This document shows, one piece after another, positions 37,192 through 46,946 of a stretch of 64,000 nucleotides of DNA (within the stretch, counting starts at the first letter, position 1; every line of letters begins with the position of its first letter). The stretch covers positions 598,501 through 662,500 of the forward strand of contig JAMWET010000727.1 of assembly GCA_024036415.1 (NCBI GenBank). The letters are read 5' to 3'. This DNA comes from Prochilodus magdalenae (Eukaryota; Chordata; Actinopteri; Characiformes; Prochilodontidae). The translations under genes were made by a program, and so were the position numbers. The notes beneath the pieces are model-generated. The model searched no databases, had not been told where the DNA came from, and worked only from the letters and a program-made list of their open reading frames with translations.

Positions 37192-37430
37192 TATATCGTC
37201 ACTGTCTAAAGAAAACCAAGTATCTCCAAAATGGCAAAAACCTACTTGAATTTAATTGTAAGTCAGTGGAACCAAATGTTTTTCCCAGCATGGTTTGGAG
37301 ATTTCTAGTAATCCATTTATCATGAAATGTCCATGCAATGTAAGCAGCAGCTCATGTGATCAAATAATGCCAAAAAATAAAAATGGACCAAATTGGAGAT
37401 GCATGGTTTTAATTGGACAGCGACGATATA
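37192..37430 (+). mobile_element. MITE of the 'ATCGTCACTGTCCAAAG' family, copy 2 (both ends)
   Basis: The best delimited copy: TATATCGTCACTGTCTAAAG at 37192 and the inverted GGACAGCGACGATATA ending at 37430. Arms are complementary for about 38 bp with mismatches (including AAGTATCTCCAAA opposite TTTGGAGATGCAT). The interior has GTCAGTGGAACCAAATG and GTAAGCAGCAGCTCATGTGA. At 239 bp it is non-coding. Confidence 0.8.
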
Positions 37431-37439
37431 TAAGATAAA

Positions 37440-39399
37440 GTTATATAGAGTATAACGCATGTTGTTTAATGTTGGTGAGGAGGCGTGGTTAGGGTCATAA
37501 TCTGGAGCCCCAAATGAAACACCCACACTTTAGGCAGCCCTGCCCTTGATCCGAAGCTTCCTCGATCCTAGTCTTGACCCGATTCAGACGTAACATCAGC
37601 AGGTATGCCAGTGACAGAAGGTAAGCTCTGTAGGCGCTAGCGTCCTCCCCTGCCTGACTGAAATCCAGAATGGCCAGGCTGTGCAATATTAAAACACCAC
37701 AGTTAAAGCCATCTGTGTGCGCTGTCTGTAATGCATGTGCAGACTCCAAAACACACGACTGGGGTAAAAATACCTCGGTATAACATCACGTCTGAAAGCG
37801 TGTTCAGCCGAGGTCCCTGTTCTGCAACTGGATGAGCACCCTTCCTTTAATTAGAGCTGTCAGATGTGGCCGTTGGTAAGTGTGTTGCGGGCTATAAATA
37901 GCGTATCGACAAGGCTGCGGCTGCTATTTTTTGACTTCAGGTGTTTTTTCCCCTCTTCATTCCCCTCCCAAGTGAAAGATCTGTCTCTATTTTTAGGCCT
38001 TCCTGATATAGTCCTTCACAGAAGGGGGGAAGGGGAGAGGAGGAGCAAGAGAAAGGAGAGAGGGATGGAGGGATGGAGCAAGGTCTGGGCATATCCTGAC
38101 TGGCCTTGAATGCCACGGTACATACAAAGGCGCAGCACAAAAACACAGCGAGGATCTCTCCAAGGGCCATGTTGGCCTTTTTTCTGCAGCCGCCATCCAC
38201 AATAGAGGTTCCTCTCCTTGGGACAGCTTCCCGAGGACGAGGCGGGATGAAGGAGCGAGAGGAGATAAAGGAGGGAGACTCGAGGTTTTCATTCTTTCCT
38301 TTCACTCACAGTCCTTCTTTCCCCGGGCCCATTAGCGTGGTCCCTGCCACACAAAAACAAGTTGCGTTACCGTAGCAACCTCTGGGATGGCGATGTGAAA
38401 TTGGTGTTTATTTTTAGGCTCATGTAGTGTGTGTACGCTGTGAGGTTAAAGTGGGCGCTGATCCCTCGCTTCATGGGTTGCGCCGCTGCCACTGCCGCAG
38501 CTTATAATTAGAGGTGCGAGTTCTATGTGAGCGTCTATGCAACTCTGTGCATATAGAGCAACATTACAGTGCAGTACCTGCTGCATAACGTGACATAGCA
38601 GCTGCTGCATGCTGTGGTTCGACGTGTCATGGCTAATCAGTTAAACTCAACTTGCAAAATATCATAGACTACAAAAGTGCGTCCCCTGAGAGAAACATGA
38701 AATGGTTGTGCAGCTTCCTGCTAGGCTGTTGCTAGGCTGTGGTTGCTATGGGGGGGAGGATGAGGATGAGTAAATGACACATAGAGGAGTGCAGGTCACT
38801 ATGGCTGTGGATTAGAGTTTGGGTGTGTGATCCGAGTGAGTACATGCAGTTTGGTAGCTGTAGGTTGTCGGAGAGAAGAGAGTTTGGCTGGGGCTGAAAA
38901 TGAATTGGACTCGATGGGGAGGAAAGAAGGATGGGGGCAAAGAAGACAAACAGACTGGAGTGGGGGTTAAACCAACATTAAATTTGTGTTTGGGGGTCCG
39001 CCCTGAGATGGTCTATCAAACATATTGTTTCAGGGTCAAGTTGAAGTACAGTAGATGGGCATGCACCTGTCCATCCCATTCATTCTTAATGAGAAACAAA
39101 TTCTAGAAAATTCTGTTGCTATATGAAAACCGTTCATCCAATCCAAAAGCTTCCACAGACAAGCACACTGTTCCCTGGCTGAACGTTTTGGAGATGGAAT
39201 GATCTCCATATCTTGAAAACTACAGGACTAGTTAGCAGACAGAAATGTATACGAGGATGAGGAAGAGGAAGAAGAACAATACGATACCTTCTGATCATAT
39301 ATTGTGAAGCAATGTGCCACCATAATAACTGAGCCAGGAAGGATTGCATGGCACTGGGCTAATGAAAATGCACATTGTAAATTCTCCTAGAGCAGCGTC
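37440..39399. other. Intronic sequence, locally GC-rich, no gene supported
   Basis: 37860-38520 is more GC-rich than its surroundings, with a G/A-rich tract at 38022-38085. No splice-bounded coding frame with recognisable protein was found. A purine-rich patch encoding acidic residues at 39250-39285 is not an acot7 exon. Confidence 0.45.
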
Positions 39400-40444
39400 T
39401 GGTAGATTTAAAAAAAGTTGGGACACTAAACAAATTGTGAATAAAAACTGAATGCAATGATGTGGAGGTGCCAACATCTAATATTTTATTCAGAATAGAA
39501 CACAAATCACAGATCAAAAGTTTAAACTGAGAGAATGTATCATTTTAAGGGAAAAATATGTTGTTTCAAAATTTCATGGCATCAACAAATCCCAAAAAAG
39601 TTGGGACAAGTAGCAATAAGTGGATAGAAAAAGGAAATTGAGCATATAACGAACAGCTGGAAGACCAATTAACACTAATTAGGTCAATTGACAACATGAC
39701 TGGGTATAAAAAGAGCTTCTCAGAGTGTCAGTGTCTCTCTGAAGCCGAGATGGTAAGAGGATCACCAATTCCACCATTGTTGCGCAGAAAGATAGTGCAG
39801 CAATACCAGAATGGTGTTACCCAGCGTAAAATAGCAAAAACTTTTAAGTTATACTCATCAACCGTGCATAACATCATCAAAAGATTCAGAGAATCTGGAA
39901 CAATCGCTGTGCGTAAGGGTCAAGGCCGTAAAACTCTACTGGATGCTCGTGATCTCCGGGCCCTTAAACGTCACTGGGGGGGGGGGGCAACCTTCAAACA
40001 GGAATGCCACTGTCAAGGAAATAACAGAATGGGCTCAGGAATACTTCCAGAAAGCATTGTCAGTGAAGACAATCCACCGTGCCATCCGCCGTTGCCAGCT
40101 GAAACTCTACAGTGCAAAAAGGAAGCCATTTCTAAGCAAGCTCCACAAGCTCAGACGTTTGCACTGGGCCAGGGGTCTTTAAAAATGGAGTGTGGCAAAA
40201 TGGAAGACTGTTCTGTGGTCAGATGAGTCACGATTTGAAGTTCTTTATGGAACACTGGGACGCCATGAAATTTTGAAACAACATATTTTCCCCTTAAAAT
40301 GATACATTCTCTCAGTTTAAACTTTTGATCTGTGATTTGTGTTCTATTCTGAATAAAATATTAGATGTTGGCACCTCCACATCATTGCATTCAGTTTTTA
40401 TTCACAATTTGTTTAGTGTCCCAACTTTTTTGGAATCCGGTTTG
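39400..40444 (+). mobile_element. Internally deleted Tc1-like element with long inverted repeats
   Basis: The left arm (about 39400-39580) and right arm (40262-40444) are near-perfect complements: for example AAAAAGTTGGGACACTAAAC opposite GTTTAGTGTCCCAACTTTTT. The right tip reads GGAATCCGGTTTG followed by TA. The left tip is altered (GGTAGATTT instead of the expected complement). The interior has the first half of a transposase and then a deletion, bringing the total to about 1.05 kb rather than about 1.6 kb. Confidence 0.85.
39750..40260 (+). pseudogene. Truncated Tc1 transposase with frameshift
   Basis: The ATG at 39750 begins MVRGSPIPPLLRRKIVQQY, then an HTH (QRKIAKTFKLYSSTVHNIIK) and a GRKTLLDARDLRALKRH linker. 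A G run at about 39976-39985 shifts the frame. The continuation in frame 39943-40182 reads EITEWAQEYFQKALSVKTIH and RAIRRCQLKLYSAKRKPFLS, the second DNA-binding part. After a stop at about 40182, the sequence still shows WSDESRFEVL (first catalytic Asp, about 40216-40245). It then runs directly into the right inverted repeat, so the second Asp and the Glu are gone. Confidence 0.85.
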
Positions 40445-40779
40445 TACACCCATATGCCCCACTTTTGGCCTAGTGGTATTTAATCTAACCTATTCTTTAC
40501 CTACCTAATCTTTCAACCTCTCTTTGTCCCCTAGAATTAAACAGGCTGTTTCTGTTACAGTGCCCATACAACCGATAAATGTAAATGACCTTCAGTTTGA
40601 CCTCTGTCCTGTATTCAGTCCAGGTTAAAACACTTCTAAACTGCTCTCAGCTGAATAGTCTCTTTCAAGAGAATCGTTCAGGTTGTTACCTAGTAACTTC
40701 AGACTCCTCCAGGTGGCACTGCATATGGATGATGGGGCTATAAATACCTGCTGGGTGTAAGTGACAGGATTCATAGATT

Positions 40780-41190
40780 GAGCTGCTACAGTGCAGTTAA
40801 TGTCTCATTCAGTGTGTGGAAAATGAACCTGAAAGCAGATGTTAATGATTGGCTAAAAGGAGAGATTGTATCTGGACCTGCCAAAGACCCTAGTGTAAAG
40901 GAAGGAGCTAAATTTGCAGGTTTATGGAAGCGTAGGGTCATACGGGTCTACCAGCAGTGGCAGAAATCCCAGTCTACAGGAAACTGCCCACAATATAGTG
41001 GCAGAGAAGGCATCCACCAAATCTGGCCCAATTTAGCAGTTCTTTGATGCAAATGTGGCTGAACATTGCTGTGGCCTACATCTGTAGACTTGTCCAGTCC
41101 ATGCCAAATCCAATCTCAGCTGTTATCCGTGCTCATGGAGGTATTACAGTCTGTTGCGTATGTTTCAGTCGCAGGTGACTCGTTTTTTGG
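40780..41190 (+). pseudogene. Tc1-like remnant: HTH joined to C-terminal tail
   Basis: The frame at 40778-41047 contains DVNDWLKGEIVSG and FAGLWKRRVIRVYQQWQKS, resembling the N-terminal helix-turn-helix of a Tc1-like transposase. About 41085-41150 reads LVQSMPNPISAVIRAHGGI-like, the typical end of such proteins. The catalytic core between them is absent. No inverted repeats were located. Confidence 0.55.
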
Positions 41191-42389
41191 AGCCAAATAT
41201 TGGAGCTGCTGACTGTTGTAATTTAATAACTGCTGCATAATGTGATACAGTAATCGCTGCATATTGTAATGCATTAGCTGCTGCCTGTAATATAATAACT
41301 GCTGTGTATTGTGATATAGGTACTACTATCTGTCGTGACGCCTGTTATATATTATTGTGCAAAAGTCAGATACCCTTCATTTGTATCAATGTCCAGTCAT
41401 GGACCTGACTCTGAAACTGAAATGTTTATGATGCTCACCATTTAACCCTTGCAGGACCTTTTCAAAGAGTTAAAACTACGTGTTGATTAGTTTATTAGCC
41501 TAGATTATTTAGAATGCCATAATCACTGCAGGTCTTTATTGTTTCTGCCCGGAAACCTCCAGCATGCCATGCCAGATAAAAGCCTTGCTTGTGTGCCTGT
41601 TCACATTTAAACAATACAGCTTGCAGTGCAACCCACCAGTCATCGGAGCAGAAGCAGCCTAGGAAAGAGAGTTTGGCAGACCTCCGTCTATAGTGAATCA
41701 TCGGTGTAGAGACGTTTTAGTTTTAGAAAGAAACAGCGTGCTTGCAGACGAGGTCTTTGCCATTTGCAATAAATGTTAAGTATGACTTATGCTACTCAGG
41801 TAATACCACAGACCTGTCAGCTCACCGGATAAGGTGACACAGCGGTGAAGCTGGTGTCTTGATTGTGTGTTGCATCAAATGGCATCATAATAACTTTTGC
41901 AGTAGCCAAAATTATTAGGCTGCTGGCTGAAAAATCAATACTGTGTCGTATTGTTAATTAAGAAACTTGCGATTTCCATCAGTAATTACAGGAACGTTTT
42001 CCACATGTGTACTTTATAAATAGACATACTTTTATATTAGCTGCTCGATTCTTTTTGCTGTATACTTGATGCATGTACTTCAGAACGTACTTGTTGCTAT
42101 ACATAACCCCGTAGCTGTCTGTTTCCTTTATACAGTATGGGCAGTGTTGTTTGTTTGTACATTTACTGAACTGGACTTTAAAAAAATACAATAAAAGAAA
42201 TGTCTTGTACATCTGGTAATTGATGAATAAAGGTTCTGACTGCTGGAAAATGAGTTTTGAAAAATTAGGGTTCAGAATATAATATGAGGAAAAAGATAGG
42301 AAAAAAATAGAACCCTTCACAGCCATGCAACCCCTGATAGACCACCAAACCAGTCGTCATCAGATAAACAGTACTTAAAGCTTTCGTCC
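41191..42389. other. Intronic sequence with no recognised feature
   Basis: 41215-41340 shows loose repetition of 'TAATaactgctgcaTA-TGTGATA' phrases. The rest is unique-looking. The 115-residue minus-strand frame at 41979-42326 has no recognisable motif. Confidence 0.5.
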
Positions 42390-42760
42390 TTAGAGAGAGA
42401 GAGGGAAATCAAGCTCCAACATTCTTCAGATTCTGAAAACATTCACCAGTGCTTTTGTCTTTCCGTCCACTGCGAGATGATGCTGTGGGTCTGAAAGGAT
42501 GTGTAACTCTTACTGGTGAAAGGACATATAAAGACAATAAAGAAGAAAACTGTGAACCCAAACAAAGAAACTGAGAGTTGTCCTAGAACAATGGAGTCCG
42601 GACCTCAGCCTCACTGAATACATTTGAGATTACAAAAACCCAACCAACTTTTAAGTTCTAAGGAGGTCTGGAAAAGTATCCCTGCAGTATCCCTTTATTT
42701 TGCAAGCTGTAATGCAATGTAATAGGGTGGATACACTCAATACTAAATATGAACATTTTA
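42390..42760 (+). pseudogene. Tc1-like transposase C-terminal remnant
   Basis: SGPDLSLTEY-like text at about 42596-42622 resembles the SPDLNPIE motif. The segment near 42660-42750 reads EVWKSIPAVSLYFASC and then GGYTQY, which resembles the end of a fish Tc1 transposase. The frame is broken and internal parts are lost. Confidence 0.55.
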
Positions 42761-42899
42761 ATATATATGTAGTTGTTGAAGCTACGTCTTATAGTAAATA
42801 TAAACAGAAAGTGAAGTGTTAGTAGTTGCTGCTGGATTTTGCATTATAAAAGCTTCTGCATATTGTATTATATACTGTGTGTATGTATATATATATATA

Positions 42900-43432
42900 C
42901 AGGGGTTGGACAATGAAACTGAAACACCTGTCATTTTAGTGTGGGAGGTCTCATGGCTAAATTGGACCAGCCTGGTGGCCAATCTTCATTAATTGCACAT
43001 TACACCAGTAAGAGCAGAGTGTGAAGGTTCAGTTAGCAGGTAAGAGCACAGTTCTGCTCAAAATACTGCAATGCACACAGCATTATGGGTGACATACCAG
43101 AGTTCAAAAGAGGACACACTGTTGGTGCACGTCTTGCTGGCGCATCTGTGACCAAGACAGCAAGTCTTTGTGATGTATCAAGAGCCACGGTGTCCAGGGT
43201 AATGTCAGCATACCACCAAGAAGGACGAACCACATCCAACAGGATTAACTGTGGACACAAGAGGAAGCTGTCTGAAAGGGATGTTCGGGTGCTAACCCGG
43301 ATTATATCCAAAAAACATAAAACCACGGCTGCCCAAATCACGCTGTATTGGCCGCAAAAGGAGGCCCTACACCATACTAATAAATGATTGTGGTTTAAAA
43401 CCAGGTGTTTCAGTCTCATTGTCCAACCCCTG
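42900..43432 (+). mobile_element. Internally deleted Tc1-like element, copy C (533 bp)
   Basis: CAGGGGTTGGACAATGAAAC at 42900 and its near complement ending at 43432 are flanked by TA at 42898-42899 and 43433-43434. Nearly identical to copy A (3112-3644) in the first 327 bp and in the final arm. The middle differs: here more of the DNA-binding region is kept before the deletion. It lies downstream of a TA tract and beside another decayed element at 43484. Confidence 0.88.
43085..43387 (+). pseudogene. N-terminal transposase fragment of copy C (100 codons)
   Basis: Starts MGDIPEFKRGHTVGARLAG, continues SVTKTASLCDVSRATVSRVM, a helix-turn-helix, then HKRKLSERDVRVLTRIISKK and KTTAAQIT, the second helical DNA-binding subdomain. 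At the deletion junction (about 43340) it runs into inverted-repeat sequence translated as LYWPQKEALHHTNK. It has DNA-binding but no catalytic region. The frame is open, so in principle it could encode a DNA-binding-only peptide, though nothing shows it is expressed. Confidence 0.75.
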
Positions 43433-43483
43433 TATATGCAAGTGTAGTGTCTTCACACTGCAATATAAACTTATTGTCAAAAA

Positions 43484-43720
43484 AAATATTGCACCCAGAA
43501 GCAACCAACAGGGTTGAAACGGCATTATAAGACGTGTTAAAGATTCAAATTTCATGCTCTTCTGTGCATGTGACATAAGCTCCATTTTCAAGCAGCTGCA
43601 CAACGCAAGACTACATCATGCAGACTGTTACAACGACTGCCGTTAACACCACGTCAACATCACCATAGACTGCAATGTTGTTAAGCCAGACTGTCATGGA
43701 GTGACAGGGAAATATAGTAA
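43484..43720 (+). repeat. Family X fragment, copy 4
   Basis: TGCACCCAGAAGCAACCAAC resembles the terminal motif of the 18024 element. TGCACAACGCAAGACTACAT, GCCGTTAACACCACGTCAAC and CCAGACTGTCATGGAGTG parallel landmarks at 7890-8110 and 18500-18605. The fragment lacks the C-terminal part. Confidence 0.55.
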
Positions 43721-45129
43721 CTGCTGCTATAGTAATTCATTCTGTAACATGCAGAGAAGCATACACGCTCAAATTGGCATTCGACGACCGAGAGAGCTGT
43801 CCTAGTGGAAATCTGATTCATTATGCACAAATGCATTTTGGTTTTGTGTGGTAAAAAATCAATGCTAATGAATACAGGCTTAATATGGAGCAAACAGTAT
43901 CTGATTTATTTAAACCCTTTGAGGTAAGGGTTTGAGGTAATGGCTGCATGACCCTGGGACCATGTCCAGGTGCTTATTTTCCATTTTACCCCGCCATTCA
44001 CTATTTAGTGCCACCGTGCCGAGATTGGCATTTGGCACACAAGTGAGGCCCCTTTCTGTTCCAACAATGGGCAGCGCCAAGACTGTCCAGACTTTCTGGC
44101 ATTTCTCCATCACTGTGAAAACCTGCACCTCACCGCAAGTGCAGCATTGTCACATGAACCTACTGTATCCAACAAAGGATTCAGCCATGTGGAGGAACGT
44201 TATTATGAAGTAAACCAGCTTATTCTCAGTAAAGCAATGATTTTACCATGGTGCTGTTAGGCACTACACAGTGCATCAAATAGTGTAGCAAGATTATTCC
44301 ATGGATAGCTCAATGGCGTTATATAACTGCATTAACACCGAAGTCAACATTGTGAGGCATATTTGTGTATCAAAGTGTGTAATGGCTTTGAATATGGTTC
44401 AGTGTTTTAGTTCTAGGAGTGACCAGTGGAAAAGCTGGACCCATGTTTGCATTTTAGAGGACGAGTGCGTAGGTGGGCCATTTTGTTCTTGCCTCGTAAA
44501 CTCATAAAATTCCAGAGAGATTTCAGGGTGCACTACTATCTCCTACAATCCACTGGTAATTACACTGTAGATCGATACATCAGCGTCATATATGCCAACA
44601 GGAGTCTCTTGTTACTAGGCAATGAACAAACATTGGCTAACTTTAACGGGCCACTGAGGCACTGAAGACGAATTTTATCTCTCAGTTAAAACCAATGACA
44701 GCAGCAATGACTTATCATATTGCAAACGCTGCTAGCTGTCGTAGATTATTGCTCAAGTCAAGTAGATGTATATCCCAGTTTTCCTGGTCCTCAACTCCCT
44801 GTATGTTTCAAAGTGTTACTTCCATGTCTATCTAATATTACTCTGTGACTTGTGAACACCGATATCTGCCCATGCCCCTGCAGAGGGTCCGGTTTAATTT
44901 TCAGATGCAAAATTATTGCTGTGTTAATAAAGATGTGAGGGCAATAGCAGAGAGTTTGCTCATCTCTTCGGAATACACGTCCTTCACCAAGTATTGACTG
45001 AGTATTGACTTGCAATTATTAGATTTGTCTCCTCAATGTGACACTAAACTGGCCTAGATTACATTTTTCCAGTCATTGGTGTAGTTACACATTTCCACCA
45101 GAGAGGGCCCCAAATCCCCAAACATAGAC
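43721..45129. other. Intronic sequence with no recognised feature
   Basis: No supportable feature. Open frames of up to 83 residues have no motif. Confidence 0.5.
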
Positions 45130-45800
45130 AGTGGCTGTATTCGAAATGGCACACTACCATACTACATACAGCATAGTACAGTAGTACTGCATACTACATA
45201 CCGCCCCCCGTGTATGTAGTAAGCAGTACAGTAACAAGTTCTGACCTACAGTATAGTATACTAATACAGTCACATGACCAGTTACCTCATGTTTACCTCA
45301 GAGTTGTTATTACTGTATCCACTGTTTAGAGCTAGCTGCTGCTAACCCTGCTCAGTTCACCTGAAATACGGTTAGCCTAGCTGTTAGCTACTCTCGGCTG
45401 TTTTACTCTAAAACTGATCTACTAAAGCGAGTTCATCTTTTACTTATCTTCAGACCTGTATATATTAACTGTCTGAGGCTCATTTGAAGAAAACAAACCC
45501 CACTACAATCACAATACCCACATTTATACTCGGAGTTGGCTGCATTTTGCTCCCCAGTGTTACCTGCCGCCATTTTCTCTGGCTGAAGCAAGCTGAGCTG
45601 GTGAGGCTGCAGTGCATGATGGGATGCAGTGCAGCATAAAGATAGCTCCCCACTGTATACTAGATACTCTGACTGGAGTGGATCAGTCACCGGGTATATC
45701 CAGTGCACTACAAATTTACAGTTTGGTCACATACTGCATACTACATTTATGGCATATACTTATGGCAGATTTAGTACATGAGTAGTGTGTAGTAATATGT
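45130..45800. mobile_element. Probable non-autonomous DNA transposon (TTCGAAATGGCACACTAC ends)
   Basis: The left end TATTCGAAATGGCACACTAC plus CATACTACATACAG and the right part (45725-45800) rich in ATACTGCATACTACAT and GAGTAGTGTGTAGTA are loosely inverted. Repeated TACTACATAC words and the internal CATGATGGGATGCAGTG phrase are typical of a fish MITE type I have seen. The boundaries are approximate. Confidence 0.45.
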
Positions 45801-46764
45801 CTTTTAATTCATTTATACGAAATGTATGACCAGCATGTGACTGCAAATGTGAGCATTAGTGGTCCTGCAATTTCTACCCTCTATCCTTTTTCTATTCTAC
45901 CTATATTTGTATTGACTCTGGGTGCATATGGGTTTATTATTCAGAAAAAAACACAAACCTGATAAAAATCTGATCATTCCATGGTCTAATTCAGAGTCTT
46001 TTCAAGCGATGCATCTAAGCACCGGTTCTCGTAGCCCCAGTCCAAATATTAATGAACATTGATTTGCCTAGACAAAGGAAAGGCCAAAAAACGGTTTTAT
46101 GGAAAATAACAACCAGGATGTCTCTCTCTCGTGTTCACGGATGTCAGTAGAATCTGGGCAGACCAATGAGAAAGTTGGAGGAATGTAGATTTTCAACCCC
46201 AGTGGAGCTGCCTGAACGGAGCGCATTCGGCCGTGACACCCTGATGCTGTCTGAGCAGGTCTGCAAAGGTCACCAGAACAACAAGTTAACGGAGACACTG
46301 TGAGGCGACAAGCTACTGTGTTTTTAATTTATGTGACAGCTTCAGTAGCACTAACAGCAGGAGATCAGCGGTTTGAGAATGTTATTAATCATCTGCTCTC
46401 AGTCGCAGATAGGGAGTCTTTTAATGGATCATGGGGTGCGTTCAAGTAACAGCCATTATGCGAATGCTGCGATGTCATATACGTGCCTTGGTTTGCTTAT
46501 GAGAATTGTTTCAGAGGCGTTGAACACATTCATGCTATAGGGGTAGACATCTAATAGCACAAGTAGCTTTGACATATTCAGCGTTTTGCTGGGTTAGATG
46601 AGTATGATTTTCTGGAGAGCAATGTTCATTGATTTGTCATATAATAGCTCCTTTTGTTAAAATGTCTTTCTTGTCTTCTTATCTAACATTAGATTATTAG
46701 GCTGATTAGCCCTCATTGGTGTAAAGTCTTTTTAGATTATCTTGCCAGCTTGCATTGTCTAGAT
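45801..46764. other. Intronic sequence with no recognised feature
   Basis: 46060-46560 is evenly composed and unique-looking. No gene supported. Confidence 0.45.
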
Positions 46765-46946
46765 CAGTGTCTCCCAACACTGGTCCTGGAGGCACCCTGC
46801 CTTGCATATTTTAGTAGATTCGCTGCTTTAGAATTCTGAATGAGCCTGTTAATAAGCTGAGTAGTTGAATCAGGTGTGTTGGGAGTGGGGAAAGCACTGA
46901 AATGTGCAGGGCAGGGTGTCTTCGGGACCAGGGTTGAGAAACACGG
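46765..46946. mobile_element. MITE-like element with 'AACACTGGTCCTGGA' ends
   Basis: CAGTGTCTCCCAACACTGGT and CCTGGAGGCACCCTGC at the left are mirrored by GCAGGGTGTC and GGGACCAGGGTTGAGAAACA at the right, giving about 182 bp with terminal inverted repeats. This is a short non-coding element of a type common in fish. More decayed relatives are at 640-1030. Confidence 0.6.

Noticed and set aside
39241..39300. acot7 C-terminal exon (acidic, lysine/glutamate-like coding)
   Set aside because: The purine-rich stretch encodes Glu/Asp but lacks the expected EKKRF order and has no suitable acceptor in phase 0.
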